64,000 nucleotides of DNA. Source: Bradyrhizobium sp. 149 (GTDB lineage Bacteria; Pseudomonadota; Alphaproteobacteria; Rhizobiales; Xanthobacteraceae). Where the stretch lies: assembly GCF_023073915.1 (NCBI RefSeq), contig NZ_JADPKK010000016.1, forward strand, positions 1 through 64,000, read 5' to 3'. Shown piece by piece: positions 15,490-26,256 of this stretch. Position 1 is the stretch's first letter; each line of letters begins with the position of its first letter. Both the position numbers and the translations under genes were made by a program. The notes under the pieces were generated by a model that saw only the letters and a program-made list of their open reading frames with translations, was not told where the DNA came from and made no database searches.

Positions 15490-15879
15490 ATGTTCGCAGT
15501 CATCAAAACCGGCGGCCGGCAGTACCGCGTCGTTCCGGATGATGTCCTGGAAGTAGGCAAGATCGAAGGCGAAGTCGGCTCGATCGTGCAGCTCAATGAA
15601 GTTCTGCTGGTCGGCGGCGACACGCCGGTCCTGGGTCTGCCCACGGTCGCAGGCGCGTCCGTTGCGGTCGAGGTGCTCGACCACAAGCGCGGTCCCAAGG
15701 TCATCGCTTTCAAGAAGCGCCGCCGCAAGAACTCGCGCCGCAAGCGCGGCTATCGCGACGAGATCACGGTGCTGCGCATCTCGGAGATCCTGACGGACGG
15801 CGCCAAGCCCACCAAGGGCCCGCGTCCGAAGCGGGAAAAGGTCGCCAAGCCAGAGGCAACCGAAGAGGCCGCGGCATAA
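15490..15879 (+). CDS. rplU: 50S ribosomal protein L21 (bL21)
   Basis: 129 residues starting [14 protein letters not shown], the signature of bL21, with the basic rRNA-binding segment [20 protein letters not shown] near residues 74-93. The C-terminus is extended by a Lys/Pro/Glu/Ala tail, common in alphaproteobacteria. The protein binds 23S rRNA early in 50S assembly. It is followed by rpmA 97 bases downstream, the near-universal L21-L27 pair, and both probably share the promoter at 15284-15311 and the terminator after rpmA. Confidence 0.98.
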   Translation: MFAVIKTGGRQYRVVPDDVLEVGKIEGEVGSIVQLNEVLLVGGDTPVLGLPTVAGASVAVEVLDHKRGPKVIAFKKRRRKNSRRKRGYRDEITVLRISEILTDGAKPTKGPRPKREKVAKPEATEEAAA

Positions 15880-15976
15880 TTTGATCACGCGCCATCACGA
15901 ATTGATGCGTGAGAAATTGTGAAATGATTCCGTCAAGGAATTGATCTAGAAATACTCAGGATTTCGGAGACGAGCC

Positions 15977-16246
15977 ATGGCTCACAAAAAAGCAGGCGGT
16001 TCATCGCGCAACGGTCGCGATTCCAAGGGCAAGCGCCTCGGTATCAAGGCGTTCGGCGGGGAAGTTGTGATTCCCGGCAACATCATTGCGCGTCAGCGCG
16101 GCACCACCTGGCATCCCGGCCTTAATGTCGGCATGGGCACGGACCACACCTTGTTCGCCAAGATCGAGGGCCGCGTAACGTTCCAGGCCAAAGCCAACGG
16201 CCGCACCTTCATCTCGGTGCTCCCGCTCGCAGAGGCGGCTGAATAA
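15977..16246 (+). CDS. rpmA: 50S ribosomal protein L27 (bL27)
   Basis: 89 residues starting [20 protein letters not shown], the typical bL27 N-terminus that reaches the peptidyl-transferase centre, followed by [12 protein letters not shown] and [12 protein letters not shown]. It has no cleavable N-terminal extension like those of Firmicutes. It lies directly after rplU, with an intrinsic terminator 80 bases downstream. Confidence 0.98.
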   Translation: MAHKKAGGSSRNGRDSKGKRLGIKAFGGEVVIPGNIIARQRGTTWHPGLNVGMGTDHTLFAKIEGRVTFQAKANGRTFISVLPLAEAAE

Positions 16247-16326
16247 ACGGTGGATCAAATTTGGAGTCCGCCGGGTCCCAGACCGAACCGGCGGAGTCCT
16301 TGAGATCATAGAGATCGAAGGCTCCA

Positions 16327-16356
16327 GGGGAGGCGGGAAACCGGCCTCCCCTTTCG
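16327..16356 (+). terminator. Intrinsic terminator of rplU-rpmA
   Basis: GGGGAGGC (16327-16334) pairs perfectly with GCCTCCCC (16344-16351), followed by TTTCGTTT. It lies about 80 bases after the rpmA stop and before the GNAT gene. Confidence 0.8.
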
Positions 16357-16400
16357 TTTGCGTGCTCACTTTACACTTAGTGACTTCGACGGAGCCGGAC

Positions 16401-16991
16401 ATGTTGCAGGACTTTTCGAGCGTGACCTTGCAGGAGGCGAGACCAAGCGTCGTCGCCACCGAGCGGCTGACCTTGCGGCGGCCGACCCTTGCCGACGTCA
16501 GGACCATCGCCCTTCTCGCCAACGACCGTCGCGTCGCCGAAAACACAAGGCGCCTCCCGCATCCCTATTCGCAGGACGACGCCGTCGCCTTCGTCCGCGC
16601 CACCGCGCTCGGCAGCGAGACCGTGTTCCTGATCGAGCATGACAGCGGACCCATCGGCATGGTCGGCATCGACCGCGCGACGCCCGACAATGCCGAGCTC
16701 GGCTACTGGCTCGGGGTCGAGCATTGGGGCCGGGGCTTTGCCACCGAGGCCGCGCGCGGCGCGATCGACTTCTTCTTCGAGGAGTTCGAGGACGATCATC
16801 TCTATGCCGGTGCGCGCGTCACCAACCCGGCCTCGCGCAACGTGCTGGAGAAGTGCGGCTTCCAGTGGAGCGGCGTCCAGCTGCACCGTTTCCTGGCGCT
16901 GGGCTCGTCCACGCCGGTCGACTGCTTCCGCCTCTCGCGCGGCGTGTGGGCGTCGCTGAAGAGCTGGAGCAGCGCAAGGCGCGTGAGGTAG
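16401..16991 (+). CDS. GNAT-family N-acetyltransferase, RimJ/RimL-like
   Basis: 196 residues from ATG 16401, which has GGAG eight bases upstream; an in-frame GTG at 16362 is less likely. Typical features are TERLTLRRPTLADVRTIALL at the N-terminal strand, ELGYWLGVEHWGRGFATEAA in the acetyl-CoA-binding core, and GARVTNPASRNVLEKCGFQ. The family transfers acetyl from acetyl-CoA to amines, often protein N-termini or small molecules; the substrate here is unknown. The gene is convergent with the EamA transporter, with stops four bases apart. Confidence 0.87.
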   Translation: MLQDFSSVTLQEARPSVVATERLTLRRPTLADVRTIALLANDRRVAENTRRLPHPYSQDDAVAFVRATALGSETVFLIEHDSGPIGMVGIDRATPDNAELGYWLGVEHWGRGFATEAARGAIDFFFEEFEDDHLYAGARVTNPASRNVLEKCGFQWSGVQLHRFLALGSSTPVDCFRLSRGVWASLKSWSSARRVR

Positions 16992-16994
16992 GCC

Positions 16995-17909
16995 CTACGC
17001 CGGCGGATTGACCTCTCCGCCGGCGCGCCCCAGATCGCGTTCACGCAAGTAGATATAGAACCCGGCGCCGATGATGACGGCGGCGCCGACGAGGGTGGCG
17101 ATTTCGGGCACGTCGCCGAACACGACGAAGCCGAAGATCACGGCCCAGACGATCATCGAATATTGATAGGGCACGACGACGCTGGCCGGCGCGAGCTTGA
17201 GCGAGCGGTTGACGCAGAACAACGCCGTGACCGAGACGCATCCCGCCAGCGCGAAAATCACAAGGCTGCCGGATGTCGGCGGCACCCAGTGGAACGCCGA
17301 CAGCACAGCGCCCAGTGAAAACGTGCCGACGAATTGCGAGGACGCCATCACGATATCGGGCGTCTTGCGCAGGCTGCGCGTGATCAGCATCAGCGTTGCG
17401 AAAGAAAGACTGCCGCCAAGCGCGATCAGCGCCGGCAGGCTCACCGTCTGTGCCGACGGCCGCAACGCAATCAGCACGCCGCAGAAGCCGATCAGGATCG
17501 CGGTCCAGCGCCGCCAGCCGACCTTCTCGCCCAGGAAGATCGCCGACATTGCCGTGACGAAAATGGGCCCGGCGAGATAATAGGTGATCACGTCGGCGAG
17601 CGGCAGATAGACCGTCGCAAGGAAGAACGCCGCCACTTCCAGCGTCGACAGCACGACACGGAAGAGCTGGAGGCCCGGCCGCTCCAGATGCAGGAACTGG
17701 TGACGCTGCCGCCAGACCAGCGGCGACAGCAGCAGCAGCGCCGCGCAGGCGCGCAGGAACAGCAATTGCCCCACCGAATAAGTCCCGACCAGGAACTTGC
17801 CCATGGCATCGCCGAACGAGAACATGAAGATCGACAGCACCATGAGCGCAATGCCGGCGAGGCGCGCCGAGCGTTCGTCATAGGCCGCGAGATTTTTGAA
17901 CAGAGGCAT
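16995..17909 (-). CDS. EamA/DMT-family transporter
   Basis: 304 residues, about ten membrane helices in two EamA repeats. The first begins ALMVLSIFMFSFGDAMGKFL; characteristic loops are VYLPLADVITYYLAGPIF and AIFLGEKVGWRRW. The second half ends in VGAAVIIGAGFYIYLRERDL. The inner membrane exporter family carries amino acids, nucleobases or drugs; substrate not determinable. A palindromic repeat element lies just upstream (17928-18030). Confidence 0.88.
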   Translation of the reverse strand: MPLFKNLAAYDERSARLAGIALMVLSIFMFSFGDAMGKFLVGTYSVGQLLFLRACAALLLLSPLVWRQRHQFLHLERPGLQLFRVVLSTLEVAAFFLATVYLPLADVITYYLAGPIFVTAMSAIFLGEKVGWRRWTAILIGFCGVLIALRPSAQTVSLPALIALGGSLSFATLMLITRSLRKTPDIVMASSQFVGTFSLGAVLSAFHWVPPTSGSLVIFALAGCVSVTALFCVNRSLKLAPASVVVPYQYSMIVWAVIFGFVVFGDVPEIATLVGAAVIIGAGFYIYLRERDLGRAGGEVNPPA

Positions 17910-17927
17910 TGCTGTCGTTCGCGGAAG

Positions 17928-18030
17928 CCCGTCATTGCGAGCCCGTCATTGCGAGGAGCTCTTGCGACGAAGCAATCCAGTCCGTTTCCGCGGAGAGAGG
18001 CTGGATTGCTTCGCTTCGCTCGCAATGACG
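17928..18030. repeat. Palindromic intergenic repeat (GTCATTGCGAG type)
   Basis: CGTCATTGCGAG at 17944-17955 pairs with CTCGCAATGACG at 18019-18030. Inside, GAAGCAATCCAG (17969-17980) pairs with CTGGATTGCTTC (18001-18012), giving a long stem. The left 14-base end CCCGTCATTGCGAG is duplicated in tandem at 17928-17941. This is a REP-like element. Confidence 0.8.
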
Positions 18031-18199
18031 AGCGGAGAAAGCGTCAAGAACCGGCGAGGAGAGTCGCTTGCGGAGGTTGTAATGACACAGGCCGTCCGGA
18101 CAAGCCCGCGTTGGACGAATTGAACGGATTGTCGCAGTCTCCGCCTCGCGGTCGCGATAGGCGCCACCGGAATGAAAGAGCCAGGAAAAGAGCTTAGGC

Positions 18200-18682
18200 A
18201 TGACCGACTTCGATCCGGCCCGGCATCGCATGATCCCCACGCAACGCTGGTTTGAGGATTTCGTGGTCGGCGAACGCTTCGTGCTGCCGAGCCGCACCCA
18301 GACGACAGCGGTGTTCGCGGCGTTCCAGACCGCGAGCGGCGACACCCATCCGGTGCATTACGATGTGGAGTATTGCCGCAGCCGCGGCATGCCGCATCTG
18401 CTCGCCCACGGTTTCCAGACGCTGATCCACACCGCACCCGGCGCGGGCCTGTTTCCGTTCATGGTCGAGGACTCCCTGGTCGGCTTCCTCGAGCAGTCGA
18501 GCCGGTTCCTCAAACCGGTGTTTGCCGACGACACCCTCTATCCCGCGCTCGAGGTCATCGAGCTGGTGCCGGGCCGCTCGACCGGCGCGGTGACGCTCAA
18601 AAGCACCGTGTTCAACCAGCGCAAGGAGCTGGTGCTGGAGGGTGTGCAGAAATTCCTGATCCGGCGCCGGCCAGCCGGTTAA
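18200..18682 (+). CDS. MaoC-like (R)-hydratase/dehydratase family protein
   Basis: 160 residues with the hot-dog fold pattern of MaoC proteins: RWFEDFVVGERFVLPSRTQT at the start, then FQTASGDTHPVHYDVEYCRS, where the Asp and His of GDTHPVH are the hydratase-type catalytic pair, and LLAHGFQTL. The family hydrates trans-2-enoyl-CoA or dehydrates 3-hydroxyacyl substrates; the exact substrate is unknown. ATG 18200. The gene is 84 bases upstream of obgE on the same strand. Confidence 0.87.
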   Translation: MTDFDPARHRMIPTQRWFEDFVVGERFVLPSRTQTTAVFAAFQTASGDTHPVHYDVEYCRSRGMPHLLAHGFQTLIHTAPGAGLFPFMVEDSLVGFLEQSSRFLKPVFADDTLYPALEVIELVPGRSTGAVTLKSTVFNQRKELVLEGVQKFLIRRRPAG

Positions 18683-19807
<1,125 letters not shown>

Positions 19808-19829
19808 GAACACGGCCGCGATCTCCAGC

Positions 19830-19855
19830 ACCTCTCCCGATGGGAGAGGTTTCTT
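19830..19855 (+). terminator. Intrinsic terminator after obgE
   Basis: ACCTCTCCC and GGGAGAGGT form a perfect nine-base stem with loop GAT (19830-19850), followed by TTCTT. It lies 23 bases after the obgE stop. Confidence 0.7.
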
Positions 19856-19903
19856 CACGCCTTCGATAGTGCAATATGCCGTCAAAGGGACGGAGTGAGA
19901 GGC

Positions 19904-21538
19904 ATGGCGCGCGCGAAGAACGTTCTCTGGATCATGTGCGACCAGCTTCGCTATGACTATCTCGGCTGCACCGGCCATCCCACGCTGAAGACCCCGAACA
20001 TCGACACCATGGCCAAACGGGGCGTGCTCTTCAGCAAGGCCTATGTGCAGTCGCCGATCTGCGGTCCGTCGCGGATGTCGTTCTATACCGGCCGCTACAT
20101 GCGCTCGCACGGATCGCACTGGAATGGGTGGCCGCTGCGCATCGGCGAGCCCACGCTCGGCGATCATCTCAAGAAGCTCGGCGTGCGCAACGTGCTGGTC
20201 GGCAAGACCCACATGGCGCCCGATCTCGAAGGCATGAAGGCGCTCGGCATCCCGCCGGAATCGATGATCGGCGTGCACGTCGCCGAATGCGGGTTCGAGC
20301 CTTATGAGCGTGACGACGGCCTGCATCCCACGGGGCGGCCGCGTCCGAAATACGACGAATATCTGCGCCAGCAGGGTTTTGAAGCGACCAATCCGTGGGA
20401 GCAATGGGCGAATTCAGGTGCGGCCGAGGACGGCTCGCTCCAGAACGGCTGGCTGCTCGTGCATGCCGACAAGTCCGCGCGCGTGCCGGACGAGCATTCC
20501 GAGACGCCCTACATGACGCGCCGCGCGATGGACTTCATCGGCGAGGCTGAAACCGACGGCAAGCCGTGGTGCCTGCATCTGTCCTACATCAAGCCGCACT
20601 GGCCCTACATCGCGCCCGAACCCTACGCCAGCATGTATTCGACATCGGACATGATTCCGGTGATCCGCTCCGAGCGCGAGCGCCAGAATCCGCATCCGGT
20701 GTTCGGCGCCTATATGGACATGCGCTACTCCCGCAACATGGCGCGCGACGAAGCCCGCGAAAAGGTGATCCCGACCTATATGGGCCTGATCACCCAGATC
20801 GACGACCAGATGGGCGTGCTGATGAATTTTCTGGAGGAGCGCGGCCTCTTGGACACGACGATGATCGTGTTCACCTCCGATCATGGCGATTATCTTGGCG
20901 ATCACTGGATGGGCGAGAAGGATCTGTTCCACGAGCAGTCGGCGAAGATCCCCCTGATCATCATCGACCCCTCGAAGGAAGCGGACGCCACGCGCGGCAC
21001 ACGCAGCGATGCTTTGGTCGAAGGCATCGATCTCGCGCCGACCTTCGTCGATTATTTCGGCGGCGAGGTGCCGGGCCACATCCTCGAGGGACGCTCGCTG
21101 CTGCCGCTGCTGCGCGGGCCGACGCCGCCCGACTGGCGCAAGGTCGCCTTCTCTGAATACGATTACGCCATGCAGGATGTCCGGCTGAAATTGAACCAGC
21201 CGATCGAGCGCTGCCGCTTATTCATGGTGTTCGACGGCCGCTGGAAATACATCCATGCCTCAGGCTTCCGCCCGATGCTGTATGACCTCGAGACCGATCC
21301 GGAAGAATTTCTGGATCGCGGCGACGATCCCGAATGCGCCGGCATCATCGCGCGATTGCAGGCGGAATTGTTCGACTGGGCGCTGCACCCCAACGACCAT
21401 ATCACCACATCCCGCGAGAAGATCGCCGCCTACGCTGACAACCAGCTCCAGGTGAAGGGCGGCGTCCTGATCGGCATCTGGGACGAGGCGGAGCTGGCGT
21501 CGATCAAGGACGGCATCGCGCAGCGCGCGAAGTTGTGA
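19904..21538 (+). CDS. Formylglycine-dependent sulfatase / phosphonate monoester hydrolase family
   Basis: 544 residues. Start MARAKNVLWIMCDQLRYDYL carries a metal-binding Asp in the MCDQ form, as in phosphonate monoester hydrolases rather than the DD of classical sulfatases. PICGPSRMSFYTGRYMRSHG has the C-x-P-S-R motif (Cys53) that formylglycine-generating enzyme modifies. IVFTSDHGDYLGDHWMGEKD supplies the remaining metal ligands. The protein would hydrolyse sulfate, phosphate or phosphonate esters; substrate unknown. There is no signal peptide, so it is probably cytoplasmic. It needs a modifying enzyme not seen in this window. ATG 19904 is chosen over a GTG at 19895. Confidence 0.87.
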   Translation: MARAKNVLWIMCDQLRYDYLGCTGHPTLKTPNIDTMAKRGVLFSKAYVQSPICGPSRMSFYTGRYMRSHGSHWNGWPLRIGEPTLGDHLKKLGVRNVLVGKTHMAPDLEGMKALGIPPESMIGVHVAECGFEPYERDDGLHPTGRPRPKYDEYLRQQGFEATNPWEQWANSGAAEDGSLQNGWLLVHADKSARVPDEHSETPYMTRRAMDFIGEAETDGKPWCLHLSYIKPHWPYIAPEPYASMYSTSDMIPVIRSERERQNPHPVFGAYMDMRYSRNMARDEAREKVIPTYMGLITQIDDQMGVLMNFLEERGLLDTTMIVFTSDHGDYLGDHWMGEKDLFHEQSAKIPLIIIDPSKEADATRGTRSDALVEGIDLAPTFVDYFGGEVPGHILEGRSLLPLLRGPTPPDWRKVAFSEYDYAMQDVRLKLNQPIERCRLFMVFDGRWKYIHASGFRPMLYDLETDPEEFLDRGDDPECAGIIARLQAELFDWALHPNDHITTSREKIAAYADNQLQVKGGVLIGIWDEAELASIKDGIAQRAKL

Positions 21539-21564
21539 GTGAGCGGAGCGAGGCTCTCTCAGCT

Positions 21565-21639
21565 CGTCATGCCCGGGCTTCCACGTCTTGCGTCAAGTGA
21601 CAGAGCACGTGGATGACTGGGACAAGCCCGGCCATGACG
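21565..21639. repeat. Palindromic intergenic repeat (CGTCATGCCCGGGCTT type)
   Basis: Begins CGTCATGCCCGGGCTTCCACGT and ends CACGTGGATGACTGGGACAAGCCCGGCCATGACG-like sequence, so the two ends are complementary. It lies between convergent genes and resembles the copies at 23960 and 37275. Confidence 0.8.
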
Positions 21640-21664
21640 GCGGAGAGCGGACCGGAAACAAAAA

Positions 21665-22630
21665 CTAATTCTCGATCTTATATCCCGTCGCCTTCACGAC
21701 CGGCTGCCAGAATGCCGCATTCGCGGCGAGCTCCTTCGTCAGGCCTTCCGCATTGCTGCCGACCGGAATCAGCCCGATCGCGGTGAGCTTCTCCTTCACC
21801 TCGGGCTTGGCGAGCGCGACGCTTGCGGCGGCGCCGAGCTTGCGCGCGAGTTCCGGGGAGCTGCCGGCGGGAAGCCACATGCCGTACCAGGCGTCGGCGA
21901 CGAGATCGATGCCGCTCTCCTTCAGCGTCGGGACTTCGGGCGCGAAGGGCGACCGTTCCGCGCTCGAGGCGGCGATGATCTTCACGCCCTTGGCGCGATG
22001 CTGCGGCAGCGCATCGGCCAAGGTCGTGATTCCGAAAGAGATGTGACCGCCGATGATGTCGTTGAGGATGGGCGCGCTGCCCCGATAGGGCACGCGCGTC
22101 ATGGCAATGCCGAGGTCCTTTTCGAGCTTGGAGCCCATGAAATGCGGGATGGTGCCGTTGCTCGGCACGCCGAACGACGTCTTGTCCGGATGTGCCTTCA
22201 GCCAGGCGACAAATCCCTTGAAATCCGCGGCTTCGATCGCCGGGCTGATCACGACGGCGAATTCAAACCGCGCCAGCAGCGATACCGGGACGAAATCCTT
22301 GGCAGCATCGAAGCTCGGAATCGTCTCCACCATTGGCAGCAGGTACATCGTGGGCCCGGTCGTCACCAGCACCATGCTGCCGTCGGGGTTGGCACTCTTC
22401 ACCCCCTTGATGCCGATCAGGCCGTCAGCGCCGGTGCGGTTCTCGACCACGATGGTCCGCTGCAGCGCCGGCGCCATCTCCTGCGCGATCAACCGGCACA
22501 GCGTGTCGCCGCCGGCGCCGGCCGCGAACGGGAAGATGATCTTGCTGAGCCCAGCCTGCGCTAGCGCCTCGCCCGCGTGCGCGAGCAGCGGCAGCCCCAA
22601 GCATCCGCTCATGAATTTGCGGCGATCCAT
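21665..22630 (-). CDS. Bug/TctC-family extracytoplasmic solute receptor with Tat-like signal
   Basis: 321 residues. [20 protein letters not shown] is a twin-arginine-like signal peptide (RRKFM) ending near EALAQA. The mature part has the TctC layout: [59 protein letters not shown] and [19 protein letters not shown]. The family binds carboxylates for tripartite tricarboxylate transporters. No TctA or TctB gene is adjacent, so it is an orphan receptor, as very often in this lineage. It is divergent from proB. Confidence 0.88.
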   Translation of the reverse strand: MDRRKFMSGCLGLPLLAHAGEALAQAGLSKIIFPFAAGAGGDTLCRLIAQEMAPALQRTIVVENRTGADGLIGIKGVKSANPDGSMVLVTTGPTMYLLPMVETIPSFDAAKDFVPVSLLARFEFAVVISPAIEAADFKGFVAWLKAHPDKTSFGVPSNGTIPHFMGSKLEKDLGIAMTRVPYRGSAPILNDIIGGHISFGITTLADALPQHRAKGVKIIAASSAERSPFAPEVPTLKESGIDLVADAWYGMWLPAGSSPELARKLGAAASVALAKPEVKEKLTAIGLIPVGSNAEGLTKELAANAAFWQPVVKATGYKIEN

Positions 22631-22819
22631 TCGTTTCCTCGTTCAGCCCGTTATCGTTGGCCGCAATTAGAGCCCAGCGGACGCCTGACACAAGGCCGAG
22701 ATGCACTGTTTACCATGCCGCTGCCTTGCGCCGGTCACTGTCCTGCTGCAAAAGCAGACCTCACCGGCGCCGCCTGTCGCTCCGCCGTTTCTAATGCAGA
22801 GCAATCCATCAGACGCGCC

Positions 22820-23941
22820 ATGGCCAGCCCCGAACTCAGTCAATTCCGCCGCATCGTCGTCAAGGTCGGCTCCGCGCTGCTGGTCGATTCCGACAAGGGC
22901 GAGGTACGGGCGTCCTGGCTCGCCGCGCTCGCCGACGACATGGCCAAGCTGCACCGCGAGGGGCGTGACGTGCTCGTCGTCTCCTCCGGCTCGATCGCGC
23001 TCGGCCGCAGCCGCCTCAAATTGCCGCGCGGCCCGCTGAAGCTGGAAGAGAGCCAGGCGGCGGCAGCCGTCGGTCAGATCGCGCTGGCCCGCATCTGGTC
23101 GGAGGTCCTTGGCGCCCACGGCATCGGCGCCGGCCAGATTTTGGTGACGCTGCAGGACACCGAGGAGCGCCGCCGCTATCTCAACGCCCGCTCCACCATC
23201 GGCAAGCTGCTGGAGTGGCGCGCCATCCCCGTGATCAACGAGAACGACACGGTCGCGACCAACGAGATCCGCTACGGCGACAATGACCGCCTCGCCGCGC
23301 GCGTCGCCACCATGGCGAGCGCGGACCTGCTGGTGCTGCTGTCCGACATCGACGGTCTCTACGACGCCCCGCCGAAGAACAATCCGAACGCGAAGCTCAT
23401 TCCGGTGGTCGACAGCATCACCTCGGAGATCGAGGCTGTTGCAGGCGACGCCGAGTCCGAACTCTCCCGCGGCGGCATGCGCACCAAGGTCGAAGCCGCA
23501 AAAATCGCGACCACCGGCGGCACCCATATGCTGATCGCTTCCGGCAAGATCGAGCATCCCTTGCAGGCGGTCGCCGATGGCGGCCGCTGCACCTGGTTCC
23601 TGACGCCGGCCAATCCCATCACGTCGCGAAAACGCTGGATCGCGGGCTCGCTGGAGCCGAAGGGCACGCTGACCATCGACGCCGGCGCGGTCGCCGCGCT
23701 ACGCGCCGGCGCCAGCCTGCTGCCGGCCGGCGTGATCAAGGTCGAGGGCCAGTTCGCCCGCGGCGACGCCGTGATCGTGCGCGGCCCCGACACCAGCGAG
23801 GTCGGCCGCGGCCTGATCGCCTACGACGCCGACGATGCCGAACGGATCAAGGGCCGCTCCTCCCCGGACGTGATGGCCATCCTCGGCATCAGCGGAAGGT
23901 CCGAGATGATCCACCGGGACGATCTTGTGGTGGGCGGGTAA
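22820..23941 (+). CDS. proB: Glutamate 5-kinase
   Basis: 373 residues from ATG 22820; the frame is open further upstream but that part lacks similarity. The amino-acid-kinase domain includes [43 protein letters not shown] and [11 protein letters not shown]. The C-terminus (about 275-373) is a PUA domain. The enzyme phosphorylates glutamate in the first step of proline synthesis, and its product goes to ProA, encoded next on the same strand. A palindromic repeat lies between the two genes. Feedback inhibition by proline is a property of the family. Confidence 0.96.
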   Translation: MASPELSQFRRIVVKVGSALLVDSDKGEVRASWLAALADDMAKLHREGRDVLVVSSGSIALGRSRLKLPRGPLKLEESQAAAAVGQIALARIWSEVLGAHGIGAGQILVTLQDTEERRRYLNARSTIGKLLEWRAIPVINENDTVATNEIRYGDNDRLAARVATMASADLLVLLSDIDGLYDAPPKNNPNAKLIPVVDSITSEIEAVAGDAESELSRGGMRTKVEAAKIATTGGTHMLIASGKIEHPLQAVADGGRCTWFLTPANPITSRKRWIAGSLEPKGTLTIDAGAVAALRAGASLLPAGVIKVEGQFARGDAVIVRGPDTSEVGRGLIAYDADDAERIKGRSSPDVMAILGISGRSEMIHRDDLVVGG

Positions 23942-23959
23942 GGCAGGCAGGCCCCAGCC

Positions 23960-24047
23960 CGTCATGCCCGGGCTTGTCCCGGGCATCCACGCTCTCTCTC
24001 TTGTGAGCGGCAAGACGTGGATGGCCCGGACAAGCCCGGCCATGACG
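23960..24047. repeat. Palindromic intergenic repeat between proB and proA
   Basis: CGTCATGCCCGGGCTTGTCC at the left end and GGACAAGCCCGGCCATGACG at the right end are near-perfect complements. The inner parts CATCCACG and CGTGGATG also pair. Same family as 21565 and 37275. Confidence 0.85.
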
Positions 24048-24168
24048 TCGGAACTACGCCAATGGCCCAGGTGATACGGCATCGGGAGATCTACCATACC
24101 CGCCCCGCCCTTCGCAAAAGCGGGATTTTCATGCTAGGACACCGCCCTAGCAAGAGGTTGAACTCCCC

Positions 24169-25464
24169 ATGGCCGCCCCCCTCAAAGCTGTCGACGGCGC
24201 TGCCGATCTTCAGGCGCTGATGACCGATCTCGGTACCCGTGCCCGCGCTGCCGCGCGCGTGCTGGCGCTGGCGCCGCCGGAGCAGAAGAACCGGGCGCTC
24301 GAGGCCATGGCGCGGGCGCTCCGCGACAATGCCGCCGCGATTCTCGCCGCCAATGCCGAGGACATCGCGGAGGCCCGCACCTCCGGCAACGCCACCTCCT
24401 CCTTCATCGACCGCCTGACGCTGACGCCGGCGCGGGTCGAGGGTATGGCCGAGGGCATCAGCGTCGTGCGCGACATTGCCGATCCGGTCGGCATCGTCAC
24501 CGAGAGCTGGCAACGGCCGAACGGCATGACCATCGAGCGCGTGCGCGTGCCGCTCGGCGTCGTCGGCGTGATCTTCGAGAGCCGGCCGAACGTTGCGGCG
24601 GACGCCGGCGTGCTGTGCCTGAAGTCCGGCAATGCCGTGATCCTGCGCGGCGGCTCCGACAGTTTCCGCTCCTGCCGCGCGATCCATCAATGCCTGGTGC
24701 AGGGCCTGCGCGAAGCGGGCCTCCCCGAGGCTGCAATCACGCTGGTGCCGACGCGCGACCGCGCGGCGGTGGGCATGATGCTGTCGGGATTGAACGGTGC
24801 CGTCGACGTGATCGTGCCGCGCGGAGGCAAGAGCCTCGTCGCGCGCGTCGAGCAGGAAGCGCGCGTACCGGTGTTCGCGCATCTCGAAGGCGTCAATCAC
24901 GTCTATATCGACGGCAGCGCCGACCTCGCCATGGCGAAGTCGATCGTGCTCAACGCGAAAATGCGCCGCACTGGTGTCTGCGGCGCCGCCGAGACGCTGC
25001 TGGTCGATCGCGCTGCGGCTGGTAAAAACCTCAAGCCGCTGGTCGAGATGCTGATCGAGGCCGGCTGCGAAGTGCGCGGCGACGACGCCGTGCAAAAGAC
25101 CGATGCGCGCGTCAAGCCCGCGAGCGAGGACGATTGGGACACTGAATATCTCGACGCGATCATCGCGGCGAAGGTGGTGGACGGCGTCGACGGCGCGATC
25201 GCGCATATCCAGGACCACGGCTCGCACCACACCGATGCGATCGTGAGCGCGGATGAGACCGCTGCGAAGAAATTCCTGAGCGAGGTCGATTCCGCGATCG
25301 TGCTGCACAACGCCTCGACCCAGTTCGCCGACGGCGGCGAGTTCGGCTTCGGCGCCGAGATCGGCATCGCCACCGGCAGATTCCATGCCCGCGGCCCGGT
25401 TGGCGCCGAACAGCTGACGAGCTTCAAATATCGCGTTCACGGCACCGGGCAGACGCGGCCGTAG
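24169..25464 (+). CDS. proA: Gamma-glutamyl phosphate reductase
   Basis: 431 residues of the aldehyde-dehydrogenase superfamily. [20 protein letters not shown] is the ProA signature before the cofactor loop. [20 protein letters not shown] and [17 protein letters not shown] follow, the latter with the catalytic Cys in GVCGA. It reduces gamma-glutamyl phosphate with NADPH to glutamate semialdehyde. ATG 24169. It lies downstream of proB, with nadD 20 bases after its stop, suggesting a shared transcript. Confidence 0.96.
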   Translation: MAAPLKAVDGAADLQALMTDLGTRARAAARVLALAPPEQKNRALEAMARALRDNAAAILAANAEDIAEARTSGNATSSFIDRLTLTPARVEGMAEGISVVRDIADPVGIVTESWQRPNGMTIERVRVPLGVVGVIFESRPNVAADAGVLCLKSGNAVILRGGSDSFRSCRAIHQCLVQGLREAGLPEAAITLVPTRDRAAVGMMLSGLNGAVDVIVPRGGKSLVARVEQEARVPVFAHLEGVNHVYIDGSADLAMAKSIVLNAKMRRTGVCGAAETLLVDRAAAGKNLKPLVEMLIEAGCEVRGDDAVQKTDARVKPASEDDWDTEYLDAIIAAKVVDGVDGAIAHIQDHGSHHTDAIVSADETAAKKFLSEVDSAIVLHNASTQFADGGEFGFGAEIGIATGRFHARGPVGAEQLTSFKYRVHGTGQTRP

Positions 25465-25484
25465 ACGACGCAAGGCGCGGGGCA

Positions 25485-26129
25485 TTGAGCAACAATTTCG
25501 TCGCGCCACGTTTCTTCGCGCAGGCCATTCCGACCCACACCTCGGGCATGCGCATCGGCCTGCTCGGCGGCTCGTTCAATCCGCCGCACCAGGCCCATCG
25601 CGCGATCAGCCAGTTCGCGCTGAAACGCCTTCAGCTCGATCGCGTGTGGTGGCTGGTGACGCCGGGCAATCCGCTGAAAGAGAACGGCGTGCTGCATGAG
25701 CTCGGCGCGCGCATGCAGGCGGCACGCGACGTTGCGGACGACCCACGGATCGAGGTGAGCTGTCTCGAATCCGTCATTCGCACGCGCTATACTATCGACA
25801 CGATCAACACCTTGCGCCGCCGCCTCTCGGGCTTGCGCTTTGTCTGGATCATGGGCGCCGACAACCTCGCTCAATTCCATCGTTGGCAGCACTGGCGGCG
25901 CATCGCCGACCAGGTGCCGATTGCGGTCATCGATCGCCCGCCGCAGAGTTTTCGTGCCCTCGCCTCTCCCGCCGCCCAGGCGCTCAGGCGCTACCGCATG
26001 CCCGAGAATGAGGCCGCATTGCTTGCAGATCGGGCCGCGCCGGCCTGGGTGTTCCTGACAGGTATGAAGCTGAATCTCTCTTCGACCGGCTTACGGAACC
26101 CGGACGGGAGCTGGAAAGGTACGAAGTGA
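25485..26129 (+). CDS. nadD: Nicotinate-nucleotide adenylyltransferase
   Basis: 214 residues. [17 protein letters not shown] carries the GxFxPxHxxH motif of nucleotidyltransferases, [17 protein letters not shown] is typical of NadD, and SSTGLR is the C-terminal ISSTxIR-like motif. The enzyme makes deamido-NAD from nicotinate mononucleotide and ATP. The start is uncertain: TTG 25485 adds 21 residues before an internal ATG at 25548 that directly precedes RIGLLGG. The proA-nadD-rsfS-rlmH order is common in alphaproteobacteria. Confidence 0.94.
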   Translation: MSNNFVAPRFFAQAIPTHTSGMRIGLLGGSFNPPHQAHRAISQFALKRLQLDRVWWLVTPGNPLKENGVLHELGARMQAARDVADDPRIEVSCLESVIRTRYTIDTINTLRRRLSGLRFVWIMGADNLAQFHRWQHWRRIADQVPIAVIDRPPQSFRALASPAAQALRRYRMPENEAALLADRAAPAWVFLTGMKLNLSSTGLRNPDGSWKGTK

Positions 26130-26256
26130 GTCACATTGTGCGGACGTCGTGTGGACTTCGGGCTCTCTGGCATATTGAAACCCTTAACCCCACATGATGT
26201 AGTGTAACCAGTGAGCGTCGGATTCGGCGTTCGCGATACAGTGAAAGGAATGGTCC

